A DNA stretch of 64,000 nucleotides from Streptomyces sp. SN-593 (GTDB lineage: Bacteria; Actinomycetota; Actinomycetes; Streptomycetales; Streptomycetaceae): NCBI RefSeq assembly GCF_016756395.1, contig NZ_AP018365.1, forward strand, positions 4,377,001 to 4,441,000, read 5' to 3'. Shown one piece after another: positions 8,753 to 16,452 of the stretch. The position numbers and the translations under genes were made by a program. Numbering within the stretch: the stretch's first letter is position 1; each line of letters starts with the position of its first letter. The notes beneath the pieces were generated by a model. It saw only the letters and a program-made list of their open reading frames with translations, was not told where the DNA came from and ran no database searches.

Positions 8753-8992
8753 TCAGTAGCGCCGCTCCGAGGGGTAGTAGCGCTCCTCCACGACCGGCGG
8801 CACGTCGCCGTCCGCCGTCGGAGGGATGCGCCGGCGCTTGAAGATGCTGACGTAGGCGGCCAGTCCGATGATGCCCACGGCCATCATGATCAGGCCGACC
8901 AGGTCGACGTTGACGCCCTTCATGTGCCAGTCGGTCGCGAACGTGACGATCGCGCCGACGGCGATGAGGACTATGCAGCCTCCGATGCCCAC
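8753..8992 (-). CDS. Small two-helix membrane protein (DUF6458 type)
   Basis: 79-residue membrane protein beginning MGIGGCIVLIAVGAIVTFA. It has two membrane segments (about 1-19 and 30-48) separated by DWHMKGVNVDLVG, then a basic stretch KRRRI and a hydrophilic tail ending YYPSERRY. This is the pattern of the DUF6458 family, common in actinobacteria and of unknown function. Confidence 0.85.
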   Translation of the reverse strand: MGIGGCIVLIAVGAIVTFATDWHMKGVNVDLVGLIMMAVGIIGLAAYVSIFKRRRIPPTADGDVPPVVEERYYPSERRY

Positions 8993-9097
8993 GATGCCCG
9001 CCTCCCAGTCGAGTTGACGGTTTGTAGTGACGGTGGAGTGGTGACGGCTGTCGCCTACCCGGGTCCCCGCCGGGCAATCAGCGGCCGCTCGGAGGCG

Positions 9098-9271
9098 TCA
9101 GCGGTGGCTGCGGCTGTGCGTGCGCGAGCGGTGGGTGGTGTGGCTGCTCCCGGAGGAGGGGTGGCACGCGGTCAGCCCGACCGCGCACACCGCCACGACG
9201 GCGGCGGCGACCAGGGCCGCGCGGCCGCGGCTGCTGCTGGCACGGCTCCGGCTGCTGCTGGGGTTCGACAT
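9098..9271 (-). CDS. Short putative lipoprotein
   Basis: 57-residue predicted exported peptide. A basic N terminus (SSSRSRASSSRGR) is followed by a hydrophobic core ALVAAAVVAVCAVGL and a lipobox-like LTAC with Cys36, so a mature His/Ser/Arg-rich tail of about 20 residues would be lipid-anchored. AGGAGG lies 8 bases before the ATG. No family is recognised. The small size leaves some doubt, but the ribosome site and signal peptide argue for a real gene. Confidence 0.6.
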   Translation of the reverse strand: MSNPSSSRSRASSSRGRAALVAAAVVAVCAVGLTACHPSSGSSHTTHRSRTHSRSHR

Positions 9272-9543
9272 GGGGCGGCATCCTCCTGGACGTCTCCGAC
9301 GGTGGCACGCGCGCACCGGGCGCGGCGCGAACGGCCATCCTCCCGGCGGAGTTTCACAGCCGGGTGACAGCAGCATCCCAGCCACTCGACAGCCTGCGCC
9401 GCCGCCTATCCGACTGCCGTCCGCCGCCTGCCCGACCGCCACCTTCCCGACTGCCGTCCGCCGCCAGCGTCCGCCGCCTGTGGCCCGTAGCCGGCTGTCA
9501 CCCGCCGGCTCCCGGCCCGCGCCGGATCGAGCCGCGGCAGGCG
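9272..9543. repeat. Gene-free stretch with a short direct repeat
   Basis: About 270 bp between the small lipoprotein and the TetR stop. It contains a direct repeat of GACTGCCGTCCGCCGCC (starting near 9412 and 9448) within C-rich sequence. I see no gene, tRNA or clear hairpin. Confidence 0.4.
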
Positions 9544-10200
9544 TCAGCCGGCGGTCAGGTGGGCGAGCGCGGCGATCATCCGGTCACCGGTGTCCGCCGG
9601 CCAGGGGTGCACGCGGGTGACGGCACGCTGGTGCGCCAGCCCGTGCAGGCCCAGCCAGAGCGCGATCGCGTCGCCTTCCGGGTCGGTGCTGGTGGACTGG
9701 CCGGCCGCGACGCAGTCGCCGAGGGCGCCGATGAGCAGGTGCAGGGTGTCGGTGCCGAGGCCGGCCAGGTCCGCCTCGGTCACGGAGCTGTCGCCCAGGG
9801 TCGGCATCCACAGGCCGCCGAACATGGTGCGGTAGCGCCCGGGGTGCTCGCGGGCGTAGCGCAGGTACCCCTCGCAGATCGCGGTCAGCCGGTCGCGGGG
9901 GGCGTCGCCGGCCGCTTCCGCGCAGGCGCGCAGCGCGTCGGACAGCGCGGCGAACTCCCCCTGGACGACGGCCAGCATGATGGCCGGCTGGTCGGGGAAG
10001 TGCGGGTAGATCGAGGGGGCGGCGATCCCGACCCGGCGGGCGACCGACCGCAGCGTGATGGCGCGCTCGTCGCCCGTCTCGTCGAGCAGTTCCGTCGCGG
10101 CGCCGACGATGTCGTCGCGCAGCCGGCCCCCCTCGCCCCGGCGGTTGCGCGCGCGGGTCGGCCTCGATGCGGCGGACGCGGCCGCGCTGGTCTCTTTCAC
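9544..10200 (-). CDS. TetR family repressor with TetR_C_33/WHG-type ligand domain
   Basis: 218-residue TetR regulator starting with GTG at 10200. The helix-turn-helix is ITLRSVARRVGIAAPSIYPHF (about residues 48-68), and the C-terminal domain has GLWMPTLGDSS and ALWLGLHGLAHQRA, typical of WHG-type members. It is transcribed divergently from a quinone-reductase-like gene at 10311, the usual arrangement for a local repressor. A palindrome GTGTA-GCTT-TACAC in the shared gap (10261-10274) is the likely operator. The inducer is unknown, perhaps an electrophile or quinone. Confidence 0.88.
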   Translation of the reverse strand: MKETSAAASAASRPTRARNRRGEGGRLRDDIVGAATELLDETGDERAITLRSVARRVGIAAPSIYPHFPDQPAIMLAVVQGEFAALSDALRACAEAAGDAPRDRLTAICEGYLRYAREHPGRYRTMFGGLWMPTLGDSSVTEADLAGLGTDTLHLLIGALGDCVAAGQSTSTDPEGDAIALWLGLHGLAHQRAVTRVHPWPADTGDRMIAALAHLTAG

Positions 10201-10240
10201 CCTGTGACCTTACACCGTGAAGTTCATCCCGCCGGGTGTC

Positions 10241-10274
10241 TTGCGAGCGTCTGATTACGTGTGTAGCTTTACAC
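10241..10274 (+). promoter_or_regulatory. Promoter and palindromic operator for the oxidoreductase gene
   Basis: A -35-like TTGCGA (10241-10246), a 17-base spacer and TAGCTT (10264-10269) make a plausible housekeeping promoter. The perfect inverted repeat GTGTA-GCTT-TACAC at 10261-10274 covers the -10. A related TTACAC half-site lies at 10210-10215 close to the TetR start, allowing autoregulation. Confidence 0.5.
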
Positions 10275-10310
10275 CCGTAAGCAAGCGGGTCGAGCCTGAG
10301 GGAGCACGTC

Positions 10311-11348
10311 ATGACCAGCACCGCCACCATCCGCGCCACGGAGGTCGTCCTGCCCGGCGCGGTCGAGCCGAGCGGGCTCCAGGTCACGACCCGCGACCTG
10401 CCGGCGCCGACCGCGGGCGAGGTCGTCCTGCGGATGGACGCGACCGGCGTCTCCTTCGCGGAGCAGCAGATGCGCCGCGGGAAGTACTACGACCAGCCGC
10501 CGTTCCCCTTCGTGCCCGGCTACGACGTGGTCGGCACGGTCGCCGCCGTCGGGAGCGGGGTGGACCCGGCCCTGGTCGGGCGCCGGTTCGCCGCGGTCAC
10601 CAAGGTCGGTAGCTGGGCCAGCCACCGGCTGGTCGAGGCCGCCGACCTGGTGCCCGTCCCGGACGGCGTGGACGCCGCCGCCGCGGAGACGGTCGTCGTC
10701 AACGGGATCACCGCCTGGCAGATGCTGCACCGCACGGCCGGGGTCCGCACCGGCGGGACGATCGTGGTCCTGGGCGCCAACGGAGGGGTCGGCTCCACGC
10801 TGGTGCAGCTCGCCCGGCACGCCGGGATCAGCGTGATCGGCACCGCCTCCCCGCGCCACCACGCCGCCGTGCGCGAGCTGGGCGCGACCCCGGTCGACTA
10901 CCGCGACCCGGAGATGTACGCGCGCATCCGCGCACTCGCGCCCGACGGCGTGGACGCCGTCTTCGACCACGTCGGCGGCCCCGGCCTGGCGCGGTCGTGG
11001 GAGCTGCTGCGCAAGGGCGGCACCCTGGTCTCCTACGGCACCGCGGCCACCAAGGACGAGGAGGGCAGCTCGCAGCTCCCCGTGCTGAAGCTCTTCGCGC
11101 AGCTCGCGGCGTGGAACGCGCTGCCCAACGGCCGGGGCGCCCACTTCTACAACTTCTGGGCCGGCCGCCGCCGCAAGGCCGCCTTCCGGCAGCGGCTCGC
11201 CCAGGACCTCACGCAGGTGCTGCGCCTGCTGGCGGAGGGCGTGCTGACCCCGCAGATCGCCGCGCGGATCCCGCTCGCCGAGGCGTCCGCGGCGCTGGAG
11301 CTGGCGGAGTCCCGTACGGTCGCGGGCAAGGTCATCCTCGTCCCGTGA
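10311..11348 (+). CDS. Zinc-type alcohol dehydrogenase / quinone oxidoreductase family protein
   Basis: 345-residue MDR-superfamily oxidoreductase. A GroES-like N domain (FPFVPGYDVVGTVAAVGSGV) is followed by a Rossmann NADPH-binding motif in VVLGANGGVGSTLVQLARHAG (about 152-172) and FDHVGGPGLARSWELLRKGG. There is no catalytic Zn Cys/His set (GYDVVG replaces GHE), so it belongs with zeta-crystallin-like NADPH:quinone reductases. It is probably controlled by the divergent TetR gene. Confidence 0.88.
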   Translation: MTSTATIRATEVVLPGAVEPSGLQVTTRDLPAPTAGEVVLRMDATGVSFAEQQMRRGKYYDQPPFPFVPGYDVVGTVAAVGSGVDPALVGRRFAAVTKVGSWASHRLVEAADLVPVPDGVDAAAAETVVVNGITAWQMLHRTAGVRTGGTIVVLGANGGVGSTLVQLARHAGISVIGTASPRHHAAVRELGATPVDYRDPEMYARIRALAPDGVDAVFDHVGGPGLARSWELLRKGGTLVSYGTAATKDEEGSSQLPVLKLFAQLAAWNALPNGRGAHFYNFWAGRRRKAAFRQRLAQDLTQVLRLLAEGVLTPQIAARIPLAEASAALELAESRTVAGKVILVP

Positions 11349-11416
11349 CGGGGCCCGCCCGGGCGCTCGGCTCCTGAAGGGCCCCCGCCCCGAGGGACCT
11401 TCGGCCCCCCGGAGGC

Positions 11417-12721
11417 TCAGCCCGCCAGGAACGCCGCCAGCGCCGAGGCCAGCAGGTGGGGGTCGTCGGCGCCGGCGAGTTCGCGCGCGGAGTGCATGGA
11501 CAGCAGCGGCACGCCGATGTCCACGGTGGTGATGCCGTACCGCGCGGCGGTGATCGGGCCGATCGTGGTGCCGCACGGGATCGTGTTGTTGGAGACGAAG
11601 TGCTGCATCGGCACCCCGGCCCGCTCGCACGCGGCGGCGAAGACCGCCCGGCCCACCCCGTCGGTGGCGTAGCGCTGGTTGACGTTGGTCTTGAGGATGG
11701 GCCCGCCGTTGGCCCGCGGGTGGTGGCTCGGGTCGTGCCGCTCGGCGTAGTTGGGGTGCACCGCGTGCCCGACGTCGGAGGACGCGCAGACCGTCGCGGC
11801 CAGCGCGCGCAGCACGTCCTCCTGGTCACCGCCCCGCGCCAGCACCGACCGCTCGAAGACCCGGCCCAGCAGCGGACCGCCGGCGCCGGTGTCGGACTGG
11901 CTGCCGCTCTCCTCGTGGTCGAAGGCGGCCAGCACCGGCACGTACGCCGGGCCGGGCGCGTCCGCGGCCGCGAGCAGCGCGGCCAGGCCGGCGTGCACGG
12001 ACAGCAGGTTGTCCAGCCGGGGGGAGGCGAACAGCTCTCGGTCGCGGCCGAGGAAGGACGGCGGCTGGACGTCGTGGGCCATCAGGTCCCACCCGGTGAC
12101 CTCGGCCTCCTCCACGCCGGCCTCGTGGGCGACGAACGCGACCAGGTCGCCCTCGGTCGCCTCGCCCAGGCCCCACACGGGCTGGAGGTGGCGCTGCCGG
12201 TCCAGGGACAGCGAGTCGTTCGCGGAGCGGTCGAGGTGGATGGCGAGCTGGGGGACCCGCAGCAGCGGCCGGTCCACGTTCACCAGGCGGGTGGAGCCGT
12301 CGCGCAGCGAGAGCCGCCCGGCGATGCCGAGGTCGCGGTCGAGCCAGCTGTTGAGCAGCGGGCCGCCGTAGATCTCGACGGCGACCTGGCGCCAGCCCTG
12401 CGCGTCGAGGTCGGGCTGCGGCTTGACCCGCAGGTTCGGCGAGTCGGTGTGCGCGCCGACCACCCGGAACGGGGTGTGCGGCGCGGCGCCCTCGGGGACG
12501 TACCAGGCGATGACGGCGCCGCCGCGCACCACGTACCGCCCGCCGGCGCCGCCCGCGGCCTGCGTCCACCGCTCGTTCTCGTCGACCCGGCGGAAGCCCG
12601 CCGCGTCCAGCCGCTCGGCCACGGACGCTGCCGCGTGGTACGGGGTGGGCGCGGACCGTACGAACGCGGCCAGGTCCTCGGTGTGCCCGCGGTCGAACGC
12701 GGGACGCTGCTGAGAGGTCAT
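11417..12721 (-). CDS. M18 family aminopeptidase (aspartyl aminopeptidase type)
   Basis: 434-residue cytosolic metallo-aminopeptidase of the M18 family, which removes N-terminal Asp/Glu from peptides. The binuclear metal site is recognisable: His91 and Asp93 in VVGAHTDSPNLRVK, AAFDHEESGSQSDTGA, SSDVGHAVHPNYAERHDP and the C-terminal LLSMHSARELAGADD. Length and motif order are complete. ATG at 12721. The acyl-CoA dehydrogenase gene upstream is separated by a strong terminator. Confidence 0.95.
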   Translation of the reverse strand: MTSQQRPAFDRGHTEDLAAFVRSAPTPYHAAASVAERLDAAGFRRVDENERWTQAAGGAGGRYVVRGGAVIAWYVPEGAAPHTPFRVVGAHTDSPNLRVKPQPDLDAQGWRQVAVEIYGGPLLNSWLDRDLGIAGRLSLRDGSTRLVNVDRPLLRVPQLAIHLDRSANDSLSLDRQRHLQPVWGLGEATEGDLVAFVAHEAGVEEAEVTGWDLMAHDVQPPSFLGRDRELFASPRLDNLLSVHAGLAALLAAADAPGPAYVPVLAAFDHEESGSQSDTGAGGPLLGRVFERSVLARGGDQEDVLRALAATVCASSDVGHAVHPNYAERHDPSHHPRANGGPILKTNVNQRYATDGVGRAVFAAACERAGVPMQHFVSNNTIPCGTTIGPITAARYGITTVDIGVPLLSMHSARELAGADDPHLLASALAAFLAG

Positions 12722-12794
12722 GGCAGCAGCTTAGTTTCGGCCGGTTCCCGGCCGAGAACGGTGGTGTCCGCCGCGCGGGGCGCCCGCACGGCGG

Positions 12795-12826
12795 CGTGCC
12801 GCCGCCCCGGAGGGGGCGACGGCACG
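12795..12826 (-). terminator. Terminator after the acyl-CoA dehydrogenase gene
   Basis: 14-bp stem (CGTGCCGCCGCCCC with GGGGCGACGGCACG, one mismatch) and a short loop, 17 bp past the leftward stop at 12843 and upstream of the M18 gene. Confidence 0.7.
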
Positions 12827-12842
12827 CGGGGCCGGGAGGAGG

Positions 12843-14669
12843 TCAGAACGCCTCTTCCGGCAGGTCCATGACGTCCAGCGTGACCGCCTCGGCCAGGGCC
12901 CGCGCGGTGGCGACCTCCGGCAGGACGGTGGCCGCGAAGAACTTCGCCGCCGCGACCTTGCCGGAGTAGAACGCCGTGTCCCTGCCGCTCGCCGCGGGCA
13001 GCTTCTCCGCGGCCACCGCGGCGCCGCGCAGCAGCAGGTAGCCGGTGACGACGTCGCCGGAGGCGAGCAGCAGCCGGGTGGAGTTGAGCCCGACCTTGTA
13101 GATCGAGCGGACGTCCTGCTCGGTGGCCGCGAGGTCGGTGAGCATGGCGCCGACGATCGCCTCCAGGTCGGCCGCGGACCTGGCGAGCTGGTCGCGCGCG
13201 GCGGCCAGCTCCTCGCCGCCCGGCGCCTCGGCGAGGAACTTCTTGATCTCCTCGCTGAGCGCGGTGAGCGACTGGCCCTGGTCGCGGACGATCTTCCGGA
13301 AGAAGAAGTCCTGGCCCTGGATCGCGGTGGTGCCCTCGTAGAGGGTGTCGATCTTGGCGTCCCGGATGTACTGCTCGATCGGGTACTCCTGGAGGTACCC
13401 GGAGCCGCCGAAGGTCTGGAGGGACTGGGCGAGCTGCTCGTAGGACCGCTCGGAGCCGTATCCCTTGACGATCGGCAGCAGCAGGTCGTTGAGGCCGTGC
13501 AACTGCTTGGCGTCCTCGCCGCGGGCCTCGGCGGCCTGGATCGCGTCCTGGACGGTCGCGGTGTACAGCACCAGGGCGCGCATGCCCTCCGCGTACGCCT
13601 TCTGCGTCATCAGCGAGCGGCGTACGTCGGGGTGGTGGGTGATGGTGACCTTGGGCGCGGACTTGTCGGTGAACTTGGCCAGGTCCGGACCCTGCACCCG
13701 CTCCTTCGCGTACTCCAGCGCGTTGAGGTAGCCGGTGGACAGGGTGGCGATCGCCTTGGTGCCGACCATCATGCGGGCGAACTCGATGATCCGGAACATC
13801 TGCCGGATGCCGTCGTGCCGGTCGCCGATCAGCCAGCCCTTGGCGGGGTGCTTGTCGCCAAAGGTCAGCTCGCAGGTGTTGGACGCCTTCAGACCCATCT
13901 TGTGCTCGACGTTCGTGGCGTACACGCCGTTGCGCTCGCCGAGTTCGCCGGTGGCGGGGTCGAACTCGTACTTCGGCACGACGAAGAGCGACAGGCCCTT
14001 GGTGCCGGGGCCGGCGCCCTCGGGGCGGGCCAGGACGTAGTGCAGGATGTTGTCGGACAGGTCGTGCTCGCCCGAGGTGATGAAGCGCTTGACGCCCTCG
14101 ATGTGCCAGCTACCGTCCTCCTGCCGGACGGCCTTGCTGCGGCCGGCGCCCACGTCGGACCCCGCGTCGGGCTCGGTGAGGACCATCGTGGCGCCCCACT
14201 GCTTCTCGACCGCGACGGCCGCGATCTTCTGCTGCTCCTCGGTGCCCTCCTCGAAGAGGATGCGGGCGAAGGCGGGGCCGCAGGAGTACATCCACACGGC
14301 CGGGTTGGAGCCGAGCACCAGCTCCGCGAGCGACCAGATCAGGGAGCGCGGGGCGGTGGTGCCGCCGATCTCCTCGGGCAGGCCGAGCCGCCAGTACTCC
14401 GCGTCCATGAAGGCCGCGTAGCTCTTCTTGAACGAGTCGGGCAGTGGCGCGGTGCTGGTCTTCGGGTCGAAGACCGGGGGGTTGCGGTCGGTGTCGGTGA
14501 ACGAGTCGGCGAGGTCGTGCTCCGCGAGGCGGGCGAGCTCGCCCAGGATGTCCTTCGCGGTGTCGACGTCCACCTCCGCGAACGGACCGGTGCCGTAGAC
14601 CTGGTCGCGGCCCAGGACCTCGAAGAGGTTGAACTCGATGTCGCGGAGGTTCGACTTGTAGTGGCCCAT
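12843..14669 (-). CDS. Acyl-CoA dehydrogenase (fatty acid beta-oxidation)
   Basis: 608-residue FAD-dependent acyl-CoA dehydrogenase of the long type with an extra C-terminal domain. Signatures are MVLTEPDAGSDVGAGRSKAV (FAD/substrate loop), GVKRFITSGEHDLSDN, LQTFGGSGYLQEYPIEQYIRD and the catalytic-glutamate loop DTLYEGTTAIQGQDFFFRK. It catalyses the first oxidation of acyl-CoA in beta-oxidation. I start at the ATG at 14669 (MGHYKSNL), preceded by GGAG, rather than the in-frame TTG two codons earlier. A TACC-N4-GGTA dyad just upstream is a candidate operator. Confidence 0.94.
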   Translation of the reverse strand: MGHYKSNLRDIEFNLFEVLGRDQVYGTGPFAEVDVDTAKDILGELARLAEHDLADSFTDTDRNPPVFDPKTSTAPLPDSFKKSYAAFMDAEYWRLGLPEEIGGTTAPRSLIWSLAELVLGSNPAVWMYSCGPAFARILFEEGTEEQQKIAAVAVEKQWGATMVLTEPDAGSDVGAGRSKAVRQEDGSWHIEGVKRFITSGEHDLSDNILHYVLARPEGAGPGTKGLSLFVVPKYEFDPATGELGERNGVYATNVEHKMGLKASNTCELTFGDKHPAKGWLIGDRHDGIRQMFRIIEFARMMVGTKAIATLSTGYLNALEYAKERVQGPDLAKFTDKSAPKVTITHHPDVRRSLMTQKAYAEGMRALVLYTATVQDAIQAAEARGEDAKQLHGLNDLLLPIVKGYGSERSYEQLAQSLQTFGGSGYLQEYPIEQYIRDAKIDTLYEGTTAIQGQDFFFRKIVRDQGQSLTALSEEIKKFLAEAPGGEELAAARDQLARSAADLEAIVGAMLTDLAATEQDVRSIYKVGLNSTRLLLASGDVVTGYLLLRGAAVAAEKLPAASGRDTAFYSGKVAAAKFFAATVLPEVATARALAEAVTLDVMDLPEEAF

Positions 14670-14719
14670 GACCAAGGCTCCGTATCGCAGTCAAGAAGAA
14701 GGCTTCACCGAAATCATGC

Positions 14720-14731
14720 TACCCGTCGGTA
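14720..14731 (-). promoter_or_regulatory. Dyad operator candidate upstream of the acyl-CoA dehydrogenase
   Basis: TACC-CGTC-GGTA, a 4-4-4 dyad about 50 bp upstream of the dehydrogenase start. TetR-type regulators of fatty-acid genes in actinobacteria often use such sites; the actual regulator is not in this window. Confidence 0.4.
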
Positions 14732-14807
14732 ATAAGACGCAACCCCTCACGGGCCGATGTGACGGCTTCCTCGTTGCCCGCCCGCGCGGGTCGATACCCT
14801 TGGACGC

Positions 14808-15329
14808 GTGTACGGCTACGAGCAGAGCGTGAATGGCGGGCCGGGCGGCCAGATGGGCGGCGGCCCGATGGGCCCGCCGATGGGCCCGCCCATGGGCGGC
14901 TCCCCGATGGGCGGCGGTCCGATGGGCGGTGCCGGCTACCCGGACCCGTCCCCCGCCTACCCCGAGCCGTCGCCGCCGTCGCTCGCCGACGCGGTCCGCG
15001 CCTTCACGACCGGGGCGATGATGGCCGAGGACTTCCAGGCGATCTTCGCCACGTCCAAGGTGTACTGCCCGCGCGGCGACAACCCCGGGTTCCTGGCGCT
15101 GCACGACACCCAGCAGCCGGTCATCCCGATGTTCACCTCGCTCAAGGAGCTGCGGCGGTACGCGGGCAAGGAGTCGAAGTACTTCGTGATCACCGGCGCC
15201 GAGGTGCTCGACCTGCTCCCCACCGGCTACGGCTTCGTGCTCGACATCGACGGCCAGCACCGCATGGTGTTCGACGCGAAGGCGGTCGAGCAGATGGTCG
15301 ACTTCACCATGCGCAGGATGTACGGGTAG
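14808..15329 (+). CDS. SseB family protein with Gly/Met/Pro-rich N terminus
   Basis: 173-residue protein. Residues 12-58 are low-complexity (repeats of MGGGPMGPP type), followed by an SseB N-terminal-like domain: ALHDTQQPVIPMFTSLKELRRY, YFVITGAEVLDLLPTGYGFVLDIDGQHRMVF and the closing VEQMVDFTMRRMYG. The role is unknown; such proteins are widespread in streptomycetes. The start is GTG at 14808. TACCCT at 14795-14800 lies where a -10 should be for transcription to begin at the GTG itself, suggesting a leaderless mRNA. Confidence 0.78.
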   Translation: MYGYEQSVNGGPGGQMGGGPMGPPMGPPMGGSPMGGGPMGGAGYPDPSPAYPEPSPPSLADAVRAFTTGAMMAEDFQAIFATSKVYCPRGDNPGFLALHDTQQPVIPMFTSLKELRRYAGKESKYFVITGAEVLDLLPTGYGFVLDIDGQHRMVFDAKAVEQMVDFTMRRMYG

Positions 15330-15353
15330 GGCCCGTCCCCCGACGTCTTCCCG

Positions 15354-15371
15354 CGCCGGCGCGCGCCGGCG
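15354..15371. terminator. GC palindrome after the SseB-like gene
   Basis: Perfect palindrome CGCCGGCG-CG-CGCCGGCG, 25 bp past the stop at 15329. A terminator is plausible; there is no T-run. Confidence 0.45.
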
Positions 15372-15417
15372 TACCTACCCGCGGTCACCCCCGCTTCCGT
15401 AGGGGAATGGTCACGCC

Positions 15418-15475
15418 TTGCGAGATGTTCAGGCTTCAACTACTTTGGAAGCCGAGCATCCGCTAGGAGGACGTC
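15418..15475 (+). promoter_or_regulatory. Pirin promoter with inverted-repeat operator over the -10
   Basis: TTGCGA (15418-15423), a 17-base spacer and TACTTT (15441-15446) form a good housekeeping promoter. The perfect inverted repeat GGCTTC-N10-GAAGCC (15432-15453) encloses the -10 box, so a bound repressor would block polymerase. The ribosome site AGGAGG precedes the ATG at 15476. Confidence 0.65.
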
Positions 15476-16438
15476 ATGCCCGCAGTGACCGTCGAGAACC
15501 CGTTGAGCCTGCCCCGGGTGAGCCCGGCACCGGGAAGCACGTCGAGGCCCGCCCTCGCGGTGAGCACCGCGCCGAGCGGGCTGGAGGGCGAGGGCTTCCC
15601 GGTCCGCCGCGCCTTCGCCGGCATCGACTACCGGCACCTGGACCCGTTCATCTTGATGGACCAGATGGGCGAGGTGGACTACGCGGCGGGGGAGCCGAAG
15701 GGCACCCCGTGGCACCCGCACCGCGGCTTCGAGACGGTGACGTACATCATGGACGGCACCTTCGTGCACCGCGACAGCCACGGCGGGGGCGGCACCATCA
15801 CCAACGGCGACACCCAGTGGATGACCGCCGGGTCCGGGCTGCTGCACATCGAGACGCCGCCGGAGTCCCTGGTGCTCAGCGGCGGCCTCTTCCACGGCCT
15901 CCAGCTATGGGTGAACCTCCCGAAGGCGGACAAGATGATGCCGCCCAAGTACCAGGACATCCGCGCCGGCGGCCTGAAGCTGCTCACCTCCGAGGACGGC
16001 GGCGCGCTGATCCGGCTGATCGCCGGGGACCTGGACGGACACCGCGGTCCGGGCGCGACCCACACCCCGATCACGATGATCCACGTCTCCGTCAACCCCG
16101 GTGCGACCGTCACGCTGCCCTGGCGCGCGGACTTCAACGCGCTCGCGTACGGCCTGGCCGGCCGCGGCTTCGCGGGTCCCGAGGCGCGCCCCTTCGAGCT
16201 CGGGCAGGCCGTCCTCTTCGGCAAGGGCGACGCCCTCACGCTGCGCGCCCACGACACGCAGGACTCCCGCAACGAGAACTTCGAGGTGGTCCTGCTGGGC
16301 GGCCTGCCCATCCGGGAGCCGATGATGCAGTACGGCCCCTTCGTGATGAACACGCACGCCGAACTCGCCCAGGCGTTCGACGACTTCCAGGCCGGCCGCC
16401 TGGGCACGATCCCCGCCGACTCCCCGCTCACCCCCTGA
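15476..16438 (+). CDS. Pirin family protein
   Basis: 320-residue bicupin of the pirin family. The N-terminal cupin has the metal site TPWHPHRGFETVTYIMDG (two His), HRDSHGGGGTITNGDTQWMTAGSGLLHIETP with a further His and Glu; the C-terminal cupin spans about 190-290. Bacterial pirins include quercetinase-like and redox-sensing members; substrate is not evident. Its stop lies only 14 bp from the stop of the convergent NLR gene, with no obvious terminator between. Its promoter carries an operator dyad, so expression is probably repressed by a MarR-like or similar regulator encoded elsewhere. Confidence 0.92.
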   Translation: MPAVTVENPLSLPRVSPAPGSTSRPALAVSTAPSGLEGEGFPVRRAFAGIDYRHLDPFILMDQMGEVDYAAGEPKGTPWHPHRGFETVTYIMDGTFVHRDSHGGGGTITNGDTQWMTAGSGLLHIETPPESLVLSGGLFHGLQLWVNLPKADKMMPPKYQDIRAGGLKLLTSEDGGALIRLIAGDLDGHRGPGATHTPITMIHVSVNPGATVTLPWRADFNALAYGLAGRGFAGPEARPFELGQAVLFGKGDALTLRAHDTQDSRNENFEVVLLGGLPIREPMMQYGPFVMNTHAELAQAFDDFQAGRLGTIPADSPLTP

Positions 16439-16452
16439 CCCCCGCCCGCACC

